From positions 1 to 64,000 of the forward strand of contig NZ_RXNW01000015.1 in the NCBI RefSeq assembly GCF_004283175.1: 64,000 nucleotides of DNA, written 5' to 3'. The position numbers were made by a program, and so were the translations under genes. Shown in pieces: positions 19,693 through 29,360 of the stretch (the first letter of the stretch is position 1; each line of letters starts with the position of its first letter). This DNA comes from Legionella longbeachae. GTDB lineage: Bacteria > Pseudomonadota > Gammaproteobacteria > Legionellales > Legionellaceae. The notes under the pieces are model-generated. The model saw only the letters and a list, made by a program, of their open reading frames with translations, was not told the DNA's origin and did no database searches.

Positions 19693-20868
19693 TCAAGTCA
19701 AATTTATAAAGAAACCACAAACTACCAAGATAAACAAGGTCAATAAAGAGATGATAAAATCAGATAATATGAAAGGATATATAATCAAACACATGGCGAT
19801 AATAATCAGAAAGAATAAACCCATGTTTGCAAATTTAGTCTTTAATACAGCAAAACGTTTTAACTTTAATAAAGCTAAATAAATAAATAAAATTAATATT
19901 AAAGGAAATATATATGTGCCTTGATAAAGCAACTGATATAAATTAATTTGCCAATTAGAAAAATGTTGATTGTTTAACCATTGCTCAAAAATTGTAGCCC
20001 AATTCATGATACAAGTTTGTTGATAAATCGTAATTATTAACCCTAAAAAAAACGCCAGTAAAAAATATAAGGGATCATTTGATTGTTTTTTATAATGTTG
20101 TATCACTAAATAAATCCCCAATAACCCTAATAATGCGGCAGGAATACGTAGCCAGGGAAGTAACGCAAAATACTCACTGGTGTATACTTGTTGAAAATAA
20201 TGAACAAGAGCTACTGAAGTGATAAATAACAAACTGGCAATAATTTTTTTCTTTCGCTGTTCAGCGATTAAAAGAAAAGCGAGAAATCCCGAAAAACAAA
20301 AATAGGCGCACGGATTAAAAGAATCCATAAAAGCTATTGTGAGCGTATAACGTAATGCTGATGGCTTTTCTATCATTCCACTATTAAACTGGTTGGCATT
20401 AGACCAATGTCTCAAAGTATTCACTGTTGTTTTTGTTAAATTTCCTTTATTTTCAATTTGGTGTTTGCAATATTCAATCGCCTTAAGCAAATCTTTTCCG
20501 GTAGTAGTTGCGGAGTCAAACCCTACCCAACGCGAATCGCAAAAAAAGATTGCCGGAACTGCAAAATTATCTATTTGTTGCGAATTTAATAATTGACTAA
20601 AGCGAATTAGTGCATTTTTATCCTTATCAATAAAGTTATGCTGAATATGAAGATCGGGAGAGTTTTTTTCTAATTCACGGAAAAATTCATCTGCTTTTTG
20701 ACAATGGGGGCAAGTAGATGAAAGAAACATTTCTACATTTATGACAACCTTGTTATCAGCGCCTTTAGAATACCATGAAGATGATAAATCAGCTGCCGAA
20801 GCATGAGCACAAATTATAAAGAAAGCGAACAACAATCTGAATAATGTTTTCATAAAGGTTGCATGCAC
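19693..20868 (-). CDS. Thioredoxin-like / DsbD-like membrane redox protein
   Basis: 391 residues. A signal peptide or first helix (1-25) is followed by a periplasmic thioredoxin-like domain with CPHC at about 52-55 (MFLSSTCPHCQKADEFF). Then come about six membrane helices, the first containing DSFNPCAYFCFSGFLAFLL. The NPCA motif is typical of the DsbD/CcdA electron-carrying transmembrane domain. It probably moves electrons across the inner membrane or works as a disulfide reductase in the periplasm. The order (soluble domain first, membrane domain second) differs from CcdA alone. Substrate unknown. It is monocistronic by spacing. Confidence 0.7.
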   Translation of the reverse strand: MHATFMKTLFRLLFAFFIICAHASAADLSSSWYSKGADNKVVINVEMFLSSTCPHCQKADEFFRELEKNSPDLHIQHNFIDKDKNALIRFSQLLNSQQIDNFAVPAIFFCDSRWVGFDSATTTGKDLLKAIEYCKHQIENKGNLTKTTVNTLRHWSNANQFNSGMIEKPSALRYTLTIAFMDSFNPCAYFCFSGFLAFLLIAEQRKKKIIASLLFITSVALVHYFQQVYTSEYFALLPWLRIPAALLGLLGIYLVIQHYKKQSNDPLYFLLAFFLGLIITIYQQTCIMNWATIFEQWLNNQHFSNWQINLYQLLYQGTYIFPLILILFIYLALLKLKRFAVLKTKFANMGLFFLIIIAMCLIIYPFILSDFIISLLTLFILVVCGFFINLT

Positions 20869-20906
20869 TAAAATGAAATTACTATAACACTATTAAATAA
20901 GCTCTG

Positions 20907-21359
20907 TTAATAGGTATGAATATAATTTTCGAGTTGCTCTATAACCCTAGCCTTGTCTTCCAGCAAATGATAAAGCAAATCTCCAATTGACAAAATTGCA
21001 ATAAATTCATTATTTTCATCGCGAATTAACACATGCCTTCTTTTTGTTGCAGTTATAACTTGCATCGCTTTTTCTATATGATCATTAGGACTTAGAATCA
21101 TTACTTCTTTATATACTACGTCTGAAACTTTTGCTGTTTCCAAATTAACACATTTATGCAAGCAAGATCGGACTATATCTCTCTCACTCACGATGCCAAT
21201 GAGTTGATTATCATTATCTACCACAACCAAAGCCCCTATATCCATTTCTGACATTAGATTAATACATTTTATTACTGAGTCTTCGGGATGAATATAAATG
21301 ATCTTGCGTCTTGGCACAGGTAAGGCATTATGAATTAGGTCAGCCATTTTATTCTCCAT
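20907..21359 (-). CDS. Tandem CBS-domain protein
   Basis: 150 residues made of two CBS domains: about 15-70 (DSVIKCINLMSEMDIGALVVV, GIVSERDIVR) and about 75-140 (DHIEKAMQVITATKRRHVLI, AILSIGDLLYHLLED). Such free-standing pairs bind adenine nucleotides and sense energy charge; the partner is unknown. The ATG at 21359 is preceded by weak ribosome-site signals; MADLIH at residue 5 is an alternative start. It lies about 50 bases after the BON lipoprotein gene on the same strand, so the two may be co-transcribed and respond to stress together. Confidence 0.85.
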   Translation of the reverse strand: MENKMADLIHNALPVPRRKIIYIHPEDSVIKCINLMSEMDIGALVVVDNDNQLIGIVSERDIVRSCLHKCVNLETAKVSDVVYKEVMILSPNDHIEKAMQVITATKRRHVLIRDENNEFIAILSIGDLLYHLLEDKARVIEQLENYIHTY

Positions 21360-21411
21360 TTGAACATACTTAACCTTTTTTAAATATAGTACAAATGGAG
21401 AAGATGAAACC

Positions 21412-21735
21412 TTATGGGCGAATAATAATATTATTTTCTACAGCACGGACACCAGGAACCTGACGAGCAATTTGCTCTGCTACATCACTTTGGCGAATTT
21501 TTTTAACATAACCGGATAAAACAACCACATCCTGTCGTGTTTGAACATGTACGCGAGCAATTGTCGGATCATCACTTCGCATTAAAGCCTCTTGTACTGT
21601 TTGATCCAGATTAGCGCTTGGGGTGACTAATGGTGCCAAGGGACTAAAGAAGGTATCAGTAGTCCGATTTGACTGACAACCAGCTAATGAAAATAGAAAA
21701 AAAACTACGAGTACATTTAGTAAATGTTTATGCAT
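21412..21735 (-). CDS. BON-domain lipoprotein
   Basis: 107 residues. Lipoprotein signal peptide with lipobox LAGC (Cys20 by my count) and a single BON domain (about 42-105: LDQTVQEALMRSDD, VVVLSGYVKKIRQSDVAEQI, VPGVRAVENNIII). BON proteins sit at the periplasmic face of the outer membrane, bind phospholipid and support envelope integrity. It is related to the OsmY/DolP group but carries one domain instead of two. It precedes the CBS gene on the same strand. Confidence 0.85.
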   Translation of the reverse strand: MHKHLLNVLVVFFLFSLAGCQSNRTTDTFFSPLAPLVTPSANLDQTVQEALMRSDDPTIARVHVQTRQDVVVLSGYVKKIRQSDVAEQIARQVPGVRAVENNIIIRP

Positions 21736-21878
21736 TATCTCTCCAACTCTCTTTATGAATTCAAGCAGTAAAGGAACTACTTATCTCTAACCAAGTATTC
21801 TAAACGAATAGTATGTACTTTAACTGATTAATATACAAATAAAAACCATATCACTGCTATACTATTTTTAAAAATAAT

Positions 21879-23684
21879 ATGGTAAGTCGAAAAGCCATGA
21901 AAAAAACAGATAAGCCAATTTCCTCAAAAAATAAATCAAAACCCAAAATAAACAATCATCAAAAAAACATACCGATACATCTGTATGATGAAGAGCCTCA
22001 AAGGAATGATATTTTTGATTTCATCAACAAATATTATCAGGCGAATTTAGGAAAGTTTACTGCAAGTATTAGCCCTGCTTCTACAGCAACTTCATATTTT
22101 TCATGGGGAGCACAATTGGCACAAGCTCCAGGTACATTTTTAAAACATAGTCTCTATCCTTTATTACATTTTTCTGATTTAATCCATAATCTTTGTAATT
22201 ATGATACTCCTGGAAATAGTACAGATGTTCGATTTCATACAGAGAATTGGAGTATCTATCCTTGGCGGTTATGGGCTGAGCTTTTCCTGCAACTTGAAGA
22301 TTGGAGTTTAAAAGCATCCAGTGAAATTCCTGGATTAAATGATCCTAATAGACGGATTGTTTCATTTAGAACCAAACAGTTCCTCGATGCATTATCACCC
22401 TCAAATTTCATTTTGACTAATCCTGACCTGTTCCAGGAAACACTGAATTCAAATGGAAAAAACTTAATCCGCGGAACACAGTTAGCAGTTCAAGACATCC
22501 TGGAAAAATTAACGGGAACTGCTCCGGATGGAATTGAAAACTTTACCCCAGGAAAACAAGTTGCCATCACCAAAGGTAAAGTAATCTATAAAAATCATTT
22601 AATCGAGCTGATTCAATACGAACCACAAACAAAAAAAGTGTATAAAGAACCTCTGCTGATACTGCCAGCATGGATCATGAAATATTACATTCTTGACCTT
22701 CTTCCAGAAAATTCATTAGTGAATTGGTTAACGCAACAAGGACATACTGTGTTTATCATTTCCTGGTTAAATCCAAAATCGGAAGATAGGGAGCTTGGAA
22801 TTGATGAGTACTACCGACTTGGAGCTATGGCTGCAATCAATAAAATATCTACCCTATTTCCTAAAACAAAAATCCATTTAATGGGGTATTGCCTAGGTGG
22901 TACTTTAGCGATGATCACCGCGGCTGCGATGGCAAGAGATCATGATGATCGCCTTAAAAGTCTTTCCCTCCTTGCAGCACAAGGAGATTTCGTTGATGCA
23001 GGTGAGCTATTACTTTTCATTAACAATAGTCAAGTGTCATTTCTGGAAAATGTAATGTGGGAAAAAGGATACTTAGATACAAAACAAATGGCTGGTAGCT
23101 TTCAAATGCTTCGCTCTTACGATCTTATTTGGTCTAAGATGGTACAAGATTATATGCATGGTACACAAAGAGGGATGATTCCATTACTCGCCTGGAATGC
23201 TGACGCAACACGTATGCCCTATAAGATGCATAGCGAATATCTGGAAAAACTATTCCTTAATAATGACTTTGCCGAAGGACGATTTACTGTTGAAGGAAAA
23301 AATATAGCTGCAGAAAATATTAAACTCCCGACTTTTGCAGTCAGCACCGAAAAGGATCATGTGAGTCCTTGGGAGTCCGTCTACAAAATCCATTTAATGA
23401 TCAAAGGAGACATCACATTTGTGCTCACTAATGGAGGGCACAATGCGGGGATTATTAGTGAACCTGGTCATAAAGGACGCAGCTATTTTATTCGGGAACA
23501 GAAAAAGGAAGAACCCTATATGTCTTCTAAAAATTGGCTGCACGCAGCAGAAAACAAAACAGGCTCATGGTGGTTAGCATGGCACGATTGGTTGATAAAC
23601 CAATCCCACTTAGCTCAAGTTAAGCCCCCTAAACTTGATAAAAAACTACCAGATGCTCCAGGAACGTATGTATTACAAAAGTAA
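21879..23684 (+). CDS. phaC: Class I poly(3-hydroxyalkanoate) synthase
   Basis: 601 residues, matching class I PhaC. The lipase-like box GYCLGG has the catalytic Cys338; AVSTEKDHVSPWESVY gives the Asp and NGGHNAGIISEPG the His. FxxKRD-like and PILIxPAWIMKYYILDL segments are in place. The enzyme links 3-hydroxyacyl-CoA into storage polyester granules; Legionella stores PHB in its transmissive phase. An alternative ATG at 21897 would shorten it by 6 residues. No phasin or PhaA/B genes are beside it. Confidence 0.95.
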   Translation: MVSRKAMKKTDKPISSKNKSKPKINNHQKNIPIHLYDEEPQRNDIFDFINKYYQANLGKFTASISPASTATSYFSWGAQLAQAPGTFLKHSLYPLLHFSDLIHNLCNYDTPGNSTDVRFHTENWSIYPWRLWAELFLQLEDWSLKASSEIPGLNDPNRRIVSFRTKQFLDALSPSNFILTNPDLFQETLNSNGKNLIRGTQLAVQDILEKLTGTAPDGIENFTPGKQVAITKGKVIYKNHLIELIQYEPQTKKVYKEPLLILPAWIMKYYILDLLPENSLVNWLTQQGHTVFIISWLNPKSEDRELGIDEYYRLGAMAAINKISTLFPKTKIHLMGYCLGGTLAMITAAAMARDHDDRLKSLSLLAAQGDFVDAGELLLFINNSQVSFLENVMWEKGYLDTKQMAGSFQMLRSYDLIWSKMVQDYMHGTQRGMIPLLAWNADATRMPYKMHSEYLEKLFLNNDFAEGRFTVEGKNIAAENIKLPTFAVSTEKDHVSPWESVYKIHLMIKGDITFVLTNGGHNAGIISEPGHKGRSYFIREQKKEEPYMSSKNWLHAAENKTGSWWLAWHDWLINQSHLAQVKPPKLDKKLPDAPGTYVLQK

Positions 23685-23792
23685 GATTCTTGCATGACGA
23701 TTTAATGCTCTATCTGCTAGAATGAACATTGGTAAGTTTCACAATTTCGGCATGTTGAGTTCCCCAACAATGCCCATATGAGAAGATAAAAC

Positions 23793-24683
23793 ATGGACAA
23801 GGATTATTATAAAATAATGGGTGTTAACGAAGATGCCTCAGAAAAGGACATCAAAATGGCTTATAGGAAACTTGCCCGTAAATACCATCCAGATATAAGT
23901 AAAGAGCCCGATGCTGAAGAGCGTTTTAAAGAAATGGGGGAAGCGTACGAAGTACTAAAAGATCCTGCAAAAAGAGCACAATACGATAAATTCCGAAAAA
24001 ATAAAGACTTTAATCAGCAAGCACAATATACTTATTGGCGCCCCGAAGAAACGGAGCAGTATTACACTAGTCATATAAACGAAGATTTATTCGAAACATT
24101 ATTTGGCCATTCTCGCTATCGCCAACAACCTATGACAGGACAAGACTACCACGGAAAAATTAACCTTACCCTGGAAGAGGCATTTACAGGTACAGTAAAA
24201 AGCATACAGATTCCTGTGCTACACGATTCACAAACTAATATGCACTCTTTAAAAGTAAAAATTCCTGCTGGGGTAAAATCAGGCCAACAAATCCGATTAG
24301 CAGGACAAGGAGCGCCAGGGGCACATGGAGGATCTCGCGGCGACATATACCTCACTGTGTACGTTGAAAAGCACTCTTTTTTTGATGTGATAGATAGTGA
24401 CATCTACCTCACACTTCCAATTACCCCTTGGGAAGCCGCTTTAGGAACAACTATTGTCGTTCCAACTCTAGGAGGAAAAATTGACTTAAAAATTCCACCA
24501 GGTTCGCAAGGAGGACAAAAGCTAAGACTCAAAAATCGTGGTTTGCCTGGCCCAACACCAGGGCATCAATACGTACTTTTAAAAATCATTACTCCGCCAG
24601 CAATCACCGAAGCTGCAACTGAATTTTACAAAAAAATGGCCGAGGTGATGCCTTTTAATCCACGAACTAAGATGGGAGTATAA
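23793..24683 (+). CDS. cbpA: DnaJ-like co-chaperone / curved-DNA-binding protein
   Basis: 296 residues. J domain at 1-70 with the HPD motif at 32-34, then a Gly/Phe-poor linker and two C-terminal beta domains (about 115-280) with no zinc finger. That is the CbpA layout. It stimulates DnaK ATPase and can bind bent DNA in stationary phase. cbpM begins 2 bases after its stop codon, so CbpA activity is likely kept in check by CbpM from the same mRNA. Confidence is high. Confidence 0.95.
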   Translation: MDKDYYKIMGVNEDASEKDIKMAYRKLARKYHPDISKEPDAEERFKEMGEAYEVLKDPAKRAQYDKFRKNKDFNQQAQYTYWRPEETEQYYTSHINEDLFETLFGHSRYRQQPMTGQDYHGKINLTLEEAFTGTVKSIQIPVLHDSQTNMHSLKVKIPAGVKSGQQIRLAGQGAPGAHGGSRGDIYLTVYVEKHSFFDVIDSDIYLTLPITPWEAALGTTIVVPTLGGKIDLKIPPGSQGGQKLRLKNRGLPGPTPGHQYVLLKIITPPAITEAATEFYKKMAEVMPFNPRTKMGV

Positions 24684-24685
24684 GC

Positions 24686-25000
24686 ATGAAGCAAAATAAT
24701 ACTATAGTAGGTGTACTTATTGAAGAAACAACTACTATTTCATTTAACGAAGTCTGTCTAAAGTACCAAATCCCTAAAGAACTATTACTTGAAATGGTTG
24801 AATATGGTATATTTTCGAGCCAAACCTGCGCATCAGAGCAACCCCAATTAAATCAAAAAGATTTACGAAAAATTGAATCTGCATTTCGTCTCCATAATGA
24901 TTTAGGGGTTAATCTTCCCGGAGTAGCTCTTGTATTGGAGTTATTAGAAAAAATAGATCAATTAACTGATGAACTCAGTGTTTTACGCAAACACATTTGA
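24686..25000 (+). CDS. cbpM: Chaperone modulator CbpM
   Basis: 104 residues, helical, with the MerR-like FNEVCLKYQIPKELLLEMVEYGIF section and the LRKIESAFRLHNDLGVNLPGVALVLELLEKI segment. This is the CbpM family, which binds the J domain of CbpA and blocks its interaction with DnaK. It directly follows cbpA and probably depends on it for translation. Confidence 0.93.
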   Translation: MKQNNTIVGVLIEETTTISFNEVCLKYQIPKELLLEMVEYGIFSSQTCASEQPQLNQKDLRKIESAFRLHNDLGVNLPGVALVLELLEKIDQLTDELSVLRKHI

Positions 25001-25063
25001 TTTTTTTCAATCAAAGCAAGCCTCAATTCTTACAAATCCCAAAGATAAATATCAATGGATGAT

Positions 25064-25167
25064 TAAGGCGTGTTGACCATTCATGCCACGTATCATAAGA
25101 AATCGCTCTCGCGACAGTTTTAAGTCGCAGCACGTGGGTAGTGGGGATGAATGGTCAACTCGCCTTA
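25064..25167. repeat. Palindromic MITE-like element
   Basis: About 104 bases forming a long imperfect inverted repeat. The left arm TAAGGCGTGTTGACCATTCA pairs with the right arm TGAATGGTCAACTCGCCTTA, with one or two mismatches. The centre holds a second small hairpin (TCGCGAC / GTCGCAG-like). This is the form of small non-autonomous repeats or REP-like elements. There is no ORF in it. Only one copy is visible in this window, so repetition in the genome is inferred. Confidence 0.6.
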
Positions 25168-25348
25168 GTTTATTTAAGTAAGTCCATCATCTTATAAATT
25201 CCTATTCCTTGCTAAACAGATATGTATTGAATTAACAAAAGATTAACTTTATCAAAAGGAACTTAATAAATTCTTTCAAGCAGATATTGCTCCACATTGC
25301 CATATAGTAATACAATGCGTAAAGGATACTATTAATTAATCGAAACTT

Positions 25349-25618
25349 ATGCGCCCATTGTTTATTATTTTGATTGTTTCGTTGGTTATTTTACAGCATA
25401 AATTATGGCTGGGCGATGGTAATTTGATTCAATGGCGTGAACTTCAAAAAAAGCTTGCTGCTCATGAACAAGAAAACAATAAGTTAGCAACACGTAATCG
25501 TTCACTTGAAGCAGATATAAAAGAACTTAAAAATGGAGATCAAGCCCTGGAAGAGCAAGCACGATATGAACTAGGAATGATCAAAGAAAATGAGGTATAT
25601 TATCATTTTATTGATTAA
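25349..25618 (+). CDS. ftsB: Cell division protein FtsB
   Basis: 89 residues: one N-terminal membrane helix (4-16, LFIILIVSLVILQ), then a periplasmic coiled coil (about 28-70, LQKKLAAHEQENNKLATRN). The C-terminus has YELGMIKENEVYYHFID, the typical FtsB ARxxLGMxxxxExF ending. FtsB forms the FtsQBL complex that activates septal wall synthesis. It stands alone here; no ispD gene follows as it does in E. coli. Confidence 0.93.
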   Translation: MRPLFIILIVSLVILQHKLWLGDGNLIQWRELQKKLAAHEQENNKLATRNRSLEADIKELKNGDQALEEQARYELGMIKENEVYYHFID

Positions 25619-25697
25619 GGGCAGCCTCTCTTACTAACAAGAAAAAAAGGAAAATGTATCTCTTTTTTTGATTTTAAATAAGAAGTACTGGTGTATA

Positions 25698-26579
25698 TTA
25701 AGCGCTGAGCAATTCCAGAAAATCAGGTGGTTGTTGATCCCAAAGACTCAATACATACCCCCCTCCTCCTGAACCCGTGGGTTTGACAGCTAATGCACCC
25801 TCGGCCATTAGTCGGTTCATATGTTGCTGAAGGCTCTCACTTACCAGCCCCCATTGAAAAAAACAATCTCCTGCTTTTTTAATCGCTTTAGCTAATGAAA
25901 CTATTGCCTCTACATTACTATCTTCTAAAGCATTTCTAGCTTCCTCTACAGCTTCAACCATTTGATGATCAATTTGTTCAGCTAATTTAGCATTTTTATC
26001 CCATAAACTTTGTACCTGATTAATGCAATGAGAAGTAATTCCAATTTGCTTACATGAAGATAAAAAAAACTTTGGATAAATTTTTTGTTGAACAGGTACT
26101 GTATTACCTGATTTAAAATAGATCCCCCCTTCCGCAGCAACTCCTGCAATATCTAATCCACTACTTTTTCCATGAAATAAATGTTCTAATTCTTTGGCAA
26201 AAACATTGCATTGGCTTAAATCTATCATGTTTTGGGCACAAAACCAGCGACTCATCGCCACACAAAGAGCAGCAGAGGCCCCCATTCCTGCACCAACAGG
26301 TATATTGCTCCCTAAATGAAAATATCCACCTAGTTGATTTATGGAGCGACCCAATATTTGCAATCCATGTTCCAAAACACTCCAAAATAAAAGATGCATA
26401 TCTGCACCACTACTCCCCTCATAATCGGCACCTAGAGATAAGGCTGAAGCAGAATATCTTAAAGTTAATTTTTTCTCCTTAATTGGAAATACCAGTGCAG
26501 GATGGCCTCTTACCACTGCATGTTCGCCCGCCAAAATCCATTTACCATATGTTGTAGTCTCAAAATCAAAGAACATCAT
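25698..26579 (-). CDS. mvk: Mevalonate kinase
   Basis: 293 residues, GHMP kinase. It has GKWILAGEHAVVRGHPALVFP (N-terminal, GEHAVVxG), the ATP loop IPVGAGMGASAAL at about 93-105, and the C-terminal KPTGSGGGGYVLSL motif. It phosphorylates mevalonate with ATP. The gene overlaps the 3' end of the decarboxylase gene by 14 bases, so translation is coupled. Together with the two genes at 34.4-36.5 kb this gives a full bacterial mevalonate route to IPP, the known isoprenoid pathway of Legionella. Confidence 0.9.
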   Translation of the reverse strand: MMFFDFETTTYGKWILAGEHAVVRGHPALVFPIKEKKLTLRYSASALSLGADYEGSSGADMHLLFWSVLEHGLQILGRSINQLGGYFHLGSNIPVGAGMGASAALCVAMSRWFCAQNMIDLSQCNVFAKELEHLFHGKSSGLDIAGVAAEGGIYFKSGNTVPVQQKIYPKFFLSSCKQIGITSHCINQVQSLWDKNAKLAEQIDHQMVEAVEEARNALEDSNVEAIVSLAKAIKKAGDCFFQWGLVSESLQQHMNRLMAEGALAVKPTGSGGGGYVLSLWDQQPPDFLELLSA

Positions 26580-27516
26580 AATTACCCACTAGATAATCTC
26601 GTTTGAATTCACGTGCTAAATCTTGTTGATCTGACCGATACAATAGGTGAATATTGGGTCCCGCATCCATTGTAACTATAGGACCATCACCTTTTTTATC
26701 CCAAAAGTCTTCTAAATGATGCAATAAATCGGTGCTATTTTCCGTCATATAAGAAAAAGGCTGCTCACAAGTATGAAATAGACGATGCATACTTTGAAAT
26801 TCATACCAGCAAATTTGATAAGCCGAAGCCCAATCTTTGGAAATCAGTGCATTTAGTAAAAGCTTTAAATTATCTTCAGCTTCTTGTGCACGAGTTGCAT
26901 AGAATGAGCTTGTCTTTACTCGCTTATGTGCCTCACTAGAGGGCACTTCTTTCTTTTTATTACTTACTATAATACCTTGATAAATCAACTGCTGATAAGG
27001 TAATTCTACAGCTTTTACTTTGTCGTCTTGCCATAAAGCCCAGGGAGAATAAAAAGATCTACACGACGATCCTGAGCCTAACCGGCTTAATTGGGCTTGC
27101 TCATCTATAGACGGCATAGGCTTTTGAGTGAGTTCACTTAAAGCGATTGATGCACAACGCGTCAATGCTGCAAAACTTGAAGCTGAACTTGCCATACCAC
27201 TGCTATGTGGAAAATTATTACATGACTGAACTAAAAATCCAGCTTCATAATCAAAATGACTTTTTATGCGTGCTAAATGATCAAGGAACCTTTTTTGCCC
27301 CTCTGGAGATATGACCAATTCATCAATGCCTCCAGGCACAATCAATGGCTCCCAAATGTCTTTTTTCGAACTTAATTTTTCAAGCCTTACAGTACTGATA
27401 AGATTATCTAAAGTATAAGATAACGAAGAGTTATCTGGAGCATTTGAACTCTCATCTTTTTTTCCCATGTATTTGATTAAAGCAATATTAGCTGGAGCAT
27501 GAGCAAGCCAATACAT
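26566..27516 (-). CDS. mvaD: Diphosphomevalonate decarboxylase
   Basis: 316 residues. Starts MYWLAHAPANIALIKYMGKK, the family signature for nucleotide and substrate binding. It also has NNFPHSSGMASSASSFAALT (ATP loop, about 104-123), GSGSSCRSFYSPWALW, and TMDAGPNIHLLY near the end. The enzyme decarboxylates mevalonate diphosphate to isopentenyl diphosphate. A TTCTCCTTGG complement gives a strong AAGGAGAA ribosome site before the start. It is the first gene of the pair with mvk. Confidence 0.95.
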   Translation of the reverse strand: MYWLAHAPANIALIKYMGKKDESSNAPDNSSLSYTLDNLISTVRLEKLSSKKDIWEPLIVPGGIDELVISPEGQKRFLDHLARIKSHFDYEAGFLVQSCNNFPHSSGMASSASSFAALTRCASIALSELTQKPMPSIDEQAQLSRLGSGSSCRSFYSPWALWQDDKVKAVELPYQQLIYQGIIVSNKKKEVPSSEAHKRVKTSSFYATRAQEAEDNLKLLLNALISKDWASAYQICWYEFQSMHRLFHTCEQPFSYMTENSTDLLHHLEDFWDKKGDGPIVTMDAGPNIHLLYRSDQQDLAREFKRDYLVGNYDVL

Positions 27517-27755
27517 AATATTTCTCCTTGGGTATTAGGGTCTGTAGACAATTGCTTTCCACTACCGGGGTGTTACGCTACCGGTTCTTTATCTTTCTCA
27601 CCCACTTACACACATACAGCCTTTCAACAAACATGAGTGTCTTGTGCAAATATATAATCGTCTGTTTATGCAAAAAAATTAGATTCAGCTGGATAACCTG
27701 AGTTCCTTTTCACATAATCCAGGCTGAATTCAAACTAAAAACTAAATTCTTATAT

Positions 27756-28712
27756 TCATATTGTACGTAATTTTGAGCTCGCCAGTTGGGCCGTAGGTGT
27801 ATTTGGATAGGCCCTAACTACCTGTTGCAGGAATTTCTTTGCTTCTTGCTTGTTGCCCTGTTCTGCATAGGCATAGCCAACCTTTAGCATACTTGCGGCA
27901 GACTTACTTGAGGTAGGAAATTGTTGTAAGACTGTATTAAAATGCTCAATGGATTTTGAATAATCCTTTTTAACCAAATAAAGTTCCCCTAACCAATACT
28001 GAGCATTAGCGGTGTAACCACCTTTGGGATACTTTTGTACAAAAACATTCATTGCAGTGATAGCATCATCGTAACGTTTATTTTTTATTAATTCATAAGC
28101 AGCTAAATAACTAATTTGTTCATCAGCTGGATTTGCACGAGAAACAGGAGCAGAAACTGGAGTCGTCACCATTGCATTCGCATCATTTTTTTTTGCGGGT
28201 GTACTGATCTTGTCCTTGGAACCAACATCAAGATCTATTGGTGGTTTACTCGATGCTAACTTAGAGGAGGAATTTCCACTTAAACGCGCATCTAAATCTT
28301 TATAAAAAGCCACTTGTTGCTGCTGTAACAACTTTAAATCATGGGCCTGTACTTCTAATTGCCCCCTCAATTCTTGAATTTCTTGTTGCAAACTTTGAAT
28401 TTTATCAATCAATTTCGCATTGTCAGTGAGATTATTCTCTGAATCACTTGGATGATCATCTTTAGCAAGTGCAGGACCATCCTCATCTTGAGAATTATCG
28501 ATAGTGTAATTGTCATTCTGCGCTAAATCAAATTGTCCGCTTTCAATTTGGGGATCATCATATTTAGAACCAACGACAGGCGCTTCTTGCGCCTGCCCCT
28601 CAATAATCGCAAAATTTTCACTATCATCAACTACAGGTGCCTCTGACCAACCAGTCAAAGGGAGCATTAGCATAAAGCCTGCAGCGATAATGTGTCTTTT
28701 GCAATAAATCAT
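27756..28712 (-). CDS. cpoB: Tol-Pal accessory protein CpoB (YbgF)
   Basis: 318 residues. Signal peptide 1-23, an acidic low-complexity section (25-95), a coiled coil (about 102-140, DKIQSLQQEIQELRGQLEV) and three C-terminal TPR repeats (about 200-318, ISYLAAYELIKNKRYDDAI, GEYTANAQYWLGELYLVKK-like). This is the CpoB layout; it links PBP1B peptidoglycan synthesis with Tol-driven outer-membrane constriction. The start overlaps the pal stop by 4 bases (ATGA). Confidence 0.92.
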   Translation of the reverse strand: MIYCKRHIIAAGFMLMLPLTGWSEAPVVDDSENFAIIEGQAQEAPVVGSKYDDPQIESGQFDLAQNDNYTIDNSQDEDGPALAKDDHPSDSENNLTDNAKLIDKIQSLQQEIQELRGQLEVQAHDLKLLQQQQVAFYKDLDARLSGNSSSKLASSKPPIDLDVGSKDKISTPAKKNDANAMVTTPVSAPVSRANPADEQISYLAAYELIKNKRYDDAITAMNVFVQKYPKGGYTANAQYWLGELYLVKKDYSKSIEHFNTVLQQFPTSSKSAASMLKVGYAYAEQGNKQEAKKFLQQVVRAYPNTPTAQLASSKLRTI

Positions 28713-29242
28713 CTTGTTGCCTCATAAGTAAATTCTACGCGTCGATTTTGTGCATGTGATGCGTCATCGTGTCCTAGGTTAATTGGACGCTCTTTACCAT
28801 AACTTACAACACGTATTTGTTGTCGGTTAACACCTGCCATACGTAAAATATCAGCTACTGTATTTGCACGACGCTCTCCAAGAGCTACGTTATATTCACG
28901 ACTTCCACGCTCATCAGTATGTCCAGCTAATAATACACGAGCACCAGGATGTGTTTTCAAATATTCAGCTTGAGCATTTACAGACGGCAAATATTTTGGA
29001 GCCAGATTACTATCATCGTAAGAGAATAAATATAATTGATTATGAGGTGCCTGAGTTGTGTAGGACTCTCCTGGTTCTTGGCCAGCAAAATGAGTGAATT
29101 GCCCTAAACCTTGAGCAGATGCCTCCCCTTCAGCCAAAGCGGCTCCGTCAGCACTACCAGGCGCTTTAGAACAAGCAGCCACTAATATAACGCTCGCTAC
29201 AAGCAGACCTAATTTACATAATGATCTGGCTTTCATCCTCAA
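28709..29242 (-). CDS. pal: Peptidoglycan-associated lipoprotein
   Basis: 177 residues. Lipoprotein signal with lipobox VAAC (Cys24). The OmpA-like domain (about 65-175) carries GHTDERGSREYNVALGERRA, which binds diaminopimelate in peptidoglycan. Pal holds the outer membrane to the wall in the Tol-Pal system and is the well-known urine-antigen/PAL protein of Legionella. It is followed by cpoB with ATGA overlap; tolB and tolQRA are not upstream here. The AGGAGA-type ribosome site is strong. Confidence 0.96.
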   Translation of the reverse strand: MRMKARSLCKLGLLVASVILVAACSKAPGSADGAALAEGEASAQGLGQFTHFAGQEPGESYTTQAPHNQLYLFSYDDSNLAPKYLPSVNAQAEYLKTHPGARVLLAGHTDERGSREYNVALGERRANTVADILRMAGVNRQQIRVVSYGKERPINLGHDDASHAQNRRVEFTYEATR

Positions 29243-29360
29243 TCTCCTCTTTTTTTTATTAGTTAGATTCCCATAAAGGGCTTATGGAGGCACATTGTAC
29301 AATCCTTTTTATTTTTTGGCTACAGTAATTCCCAGGCACTTTATGCAGAATCTATCCTTC

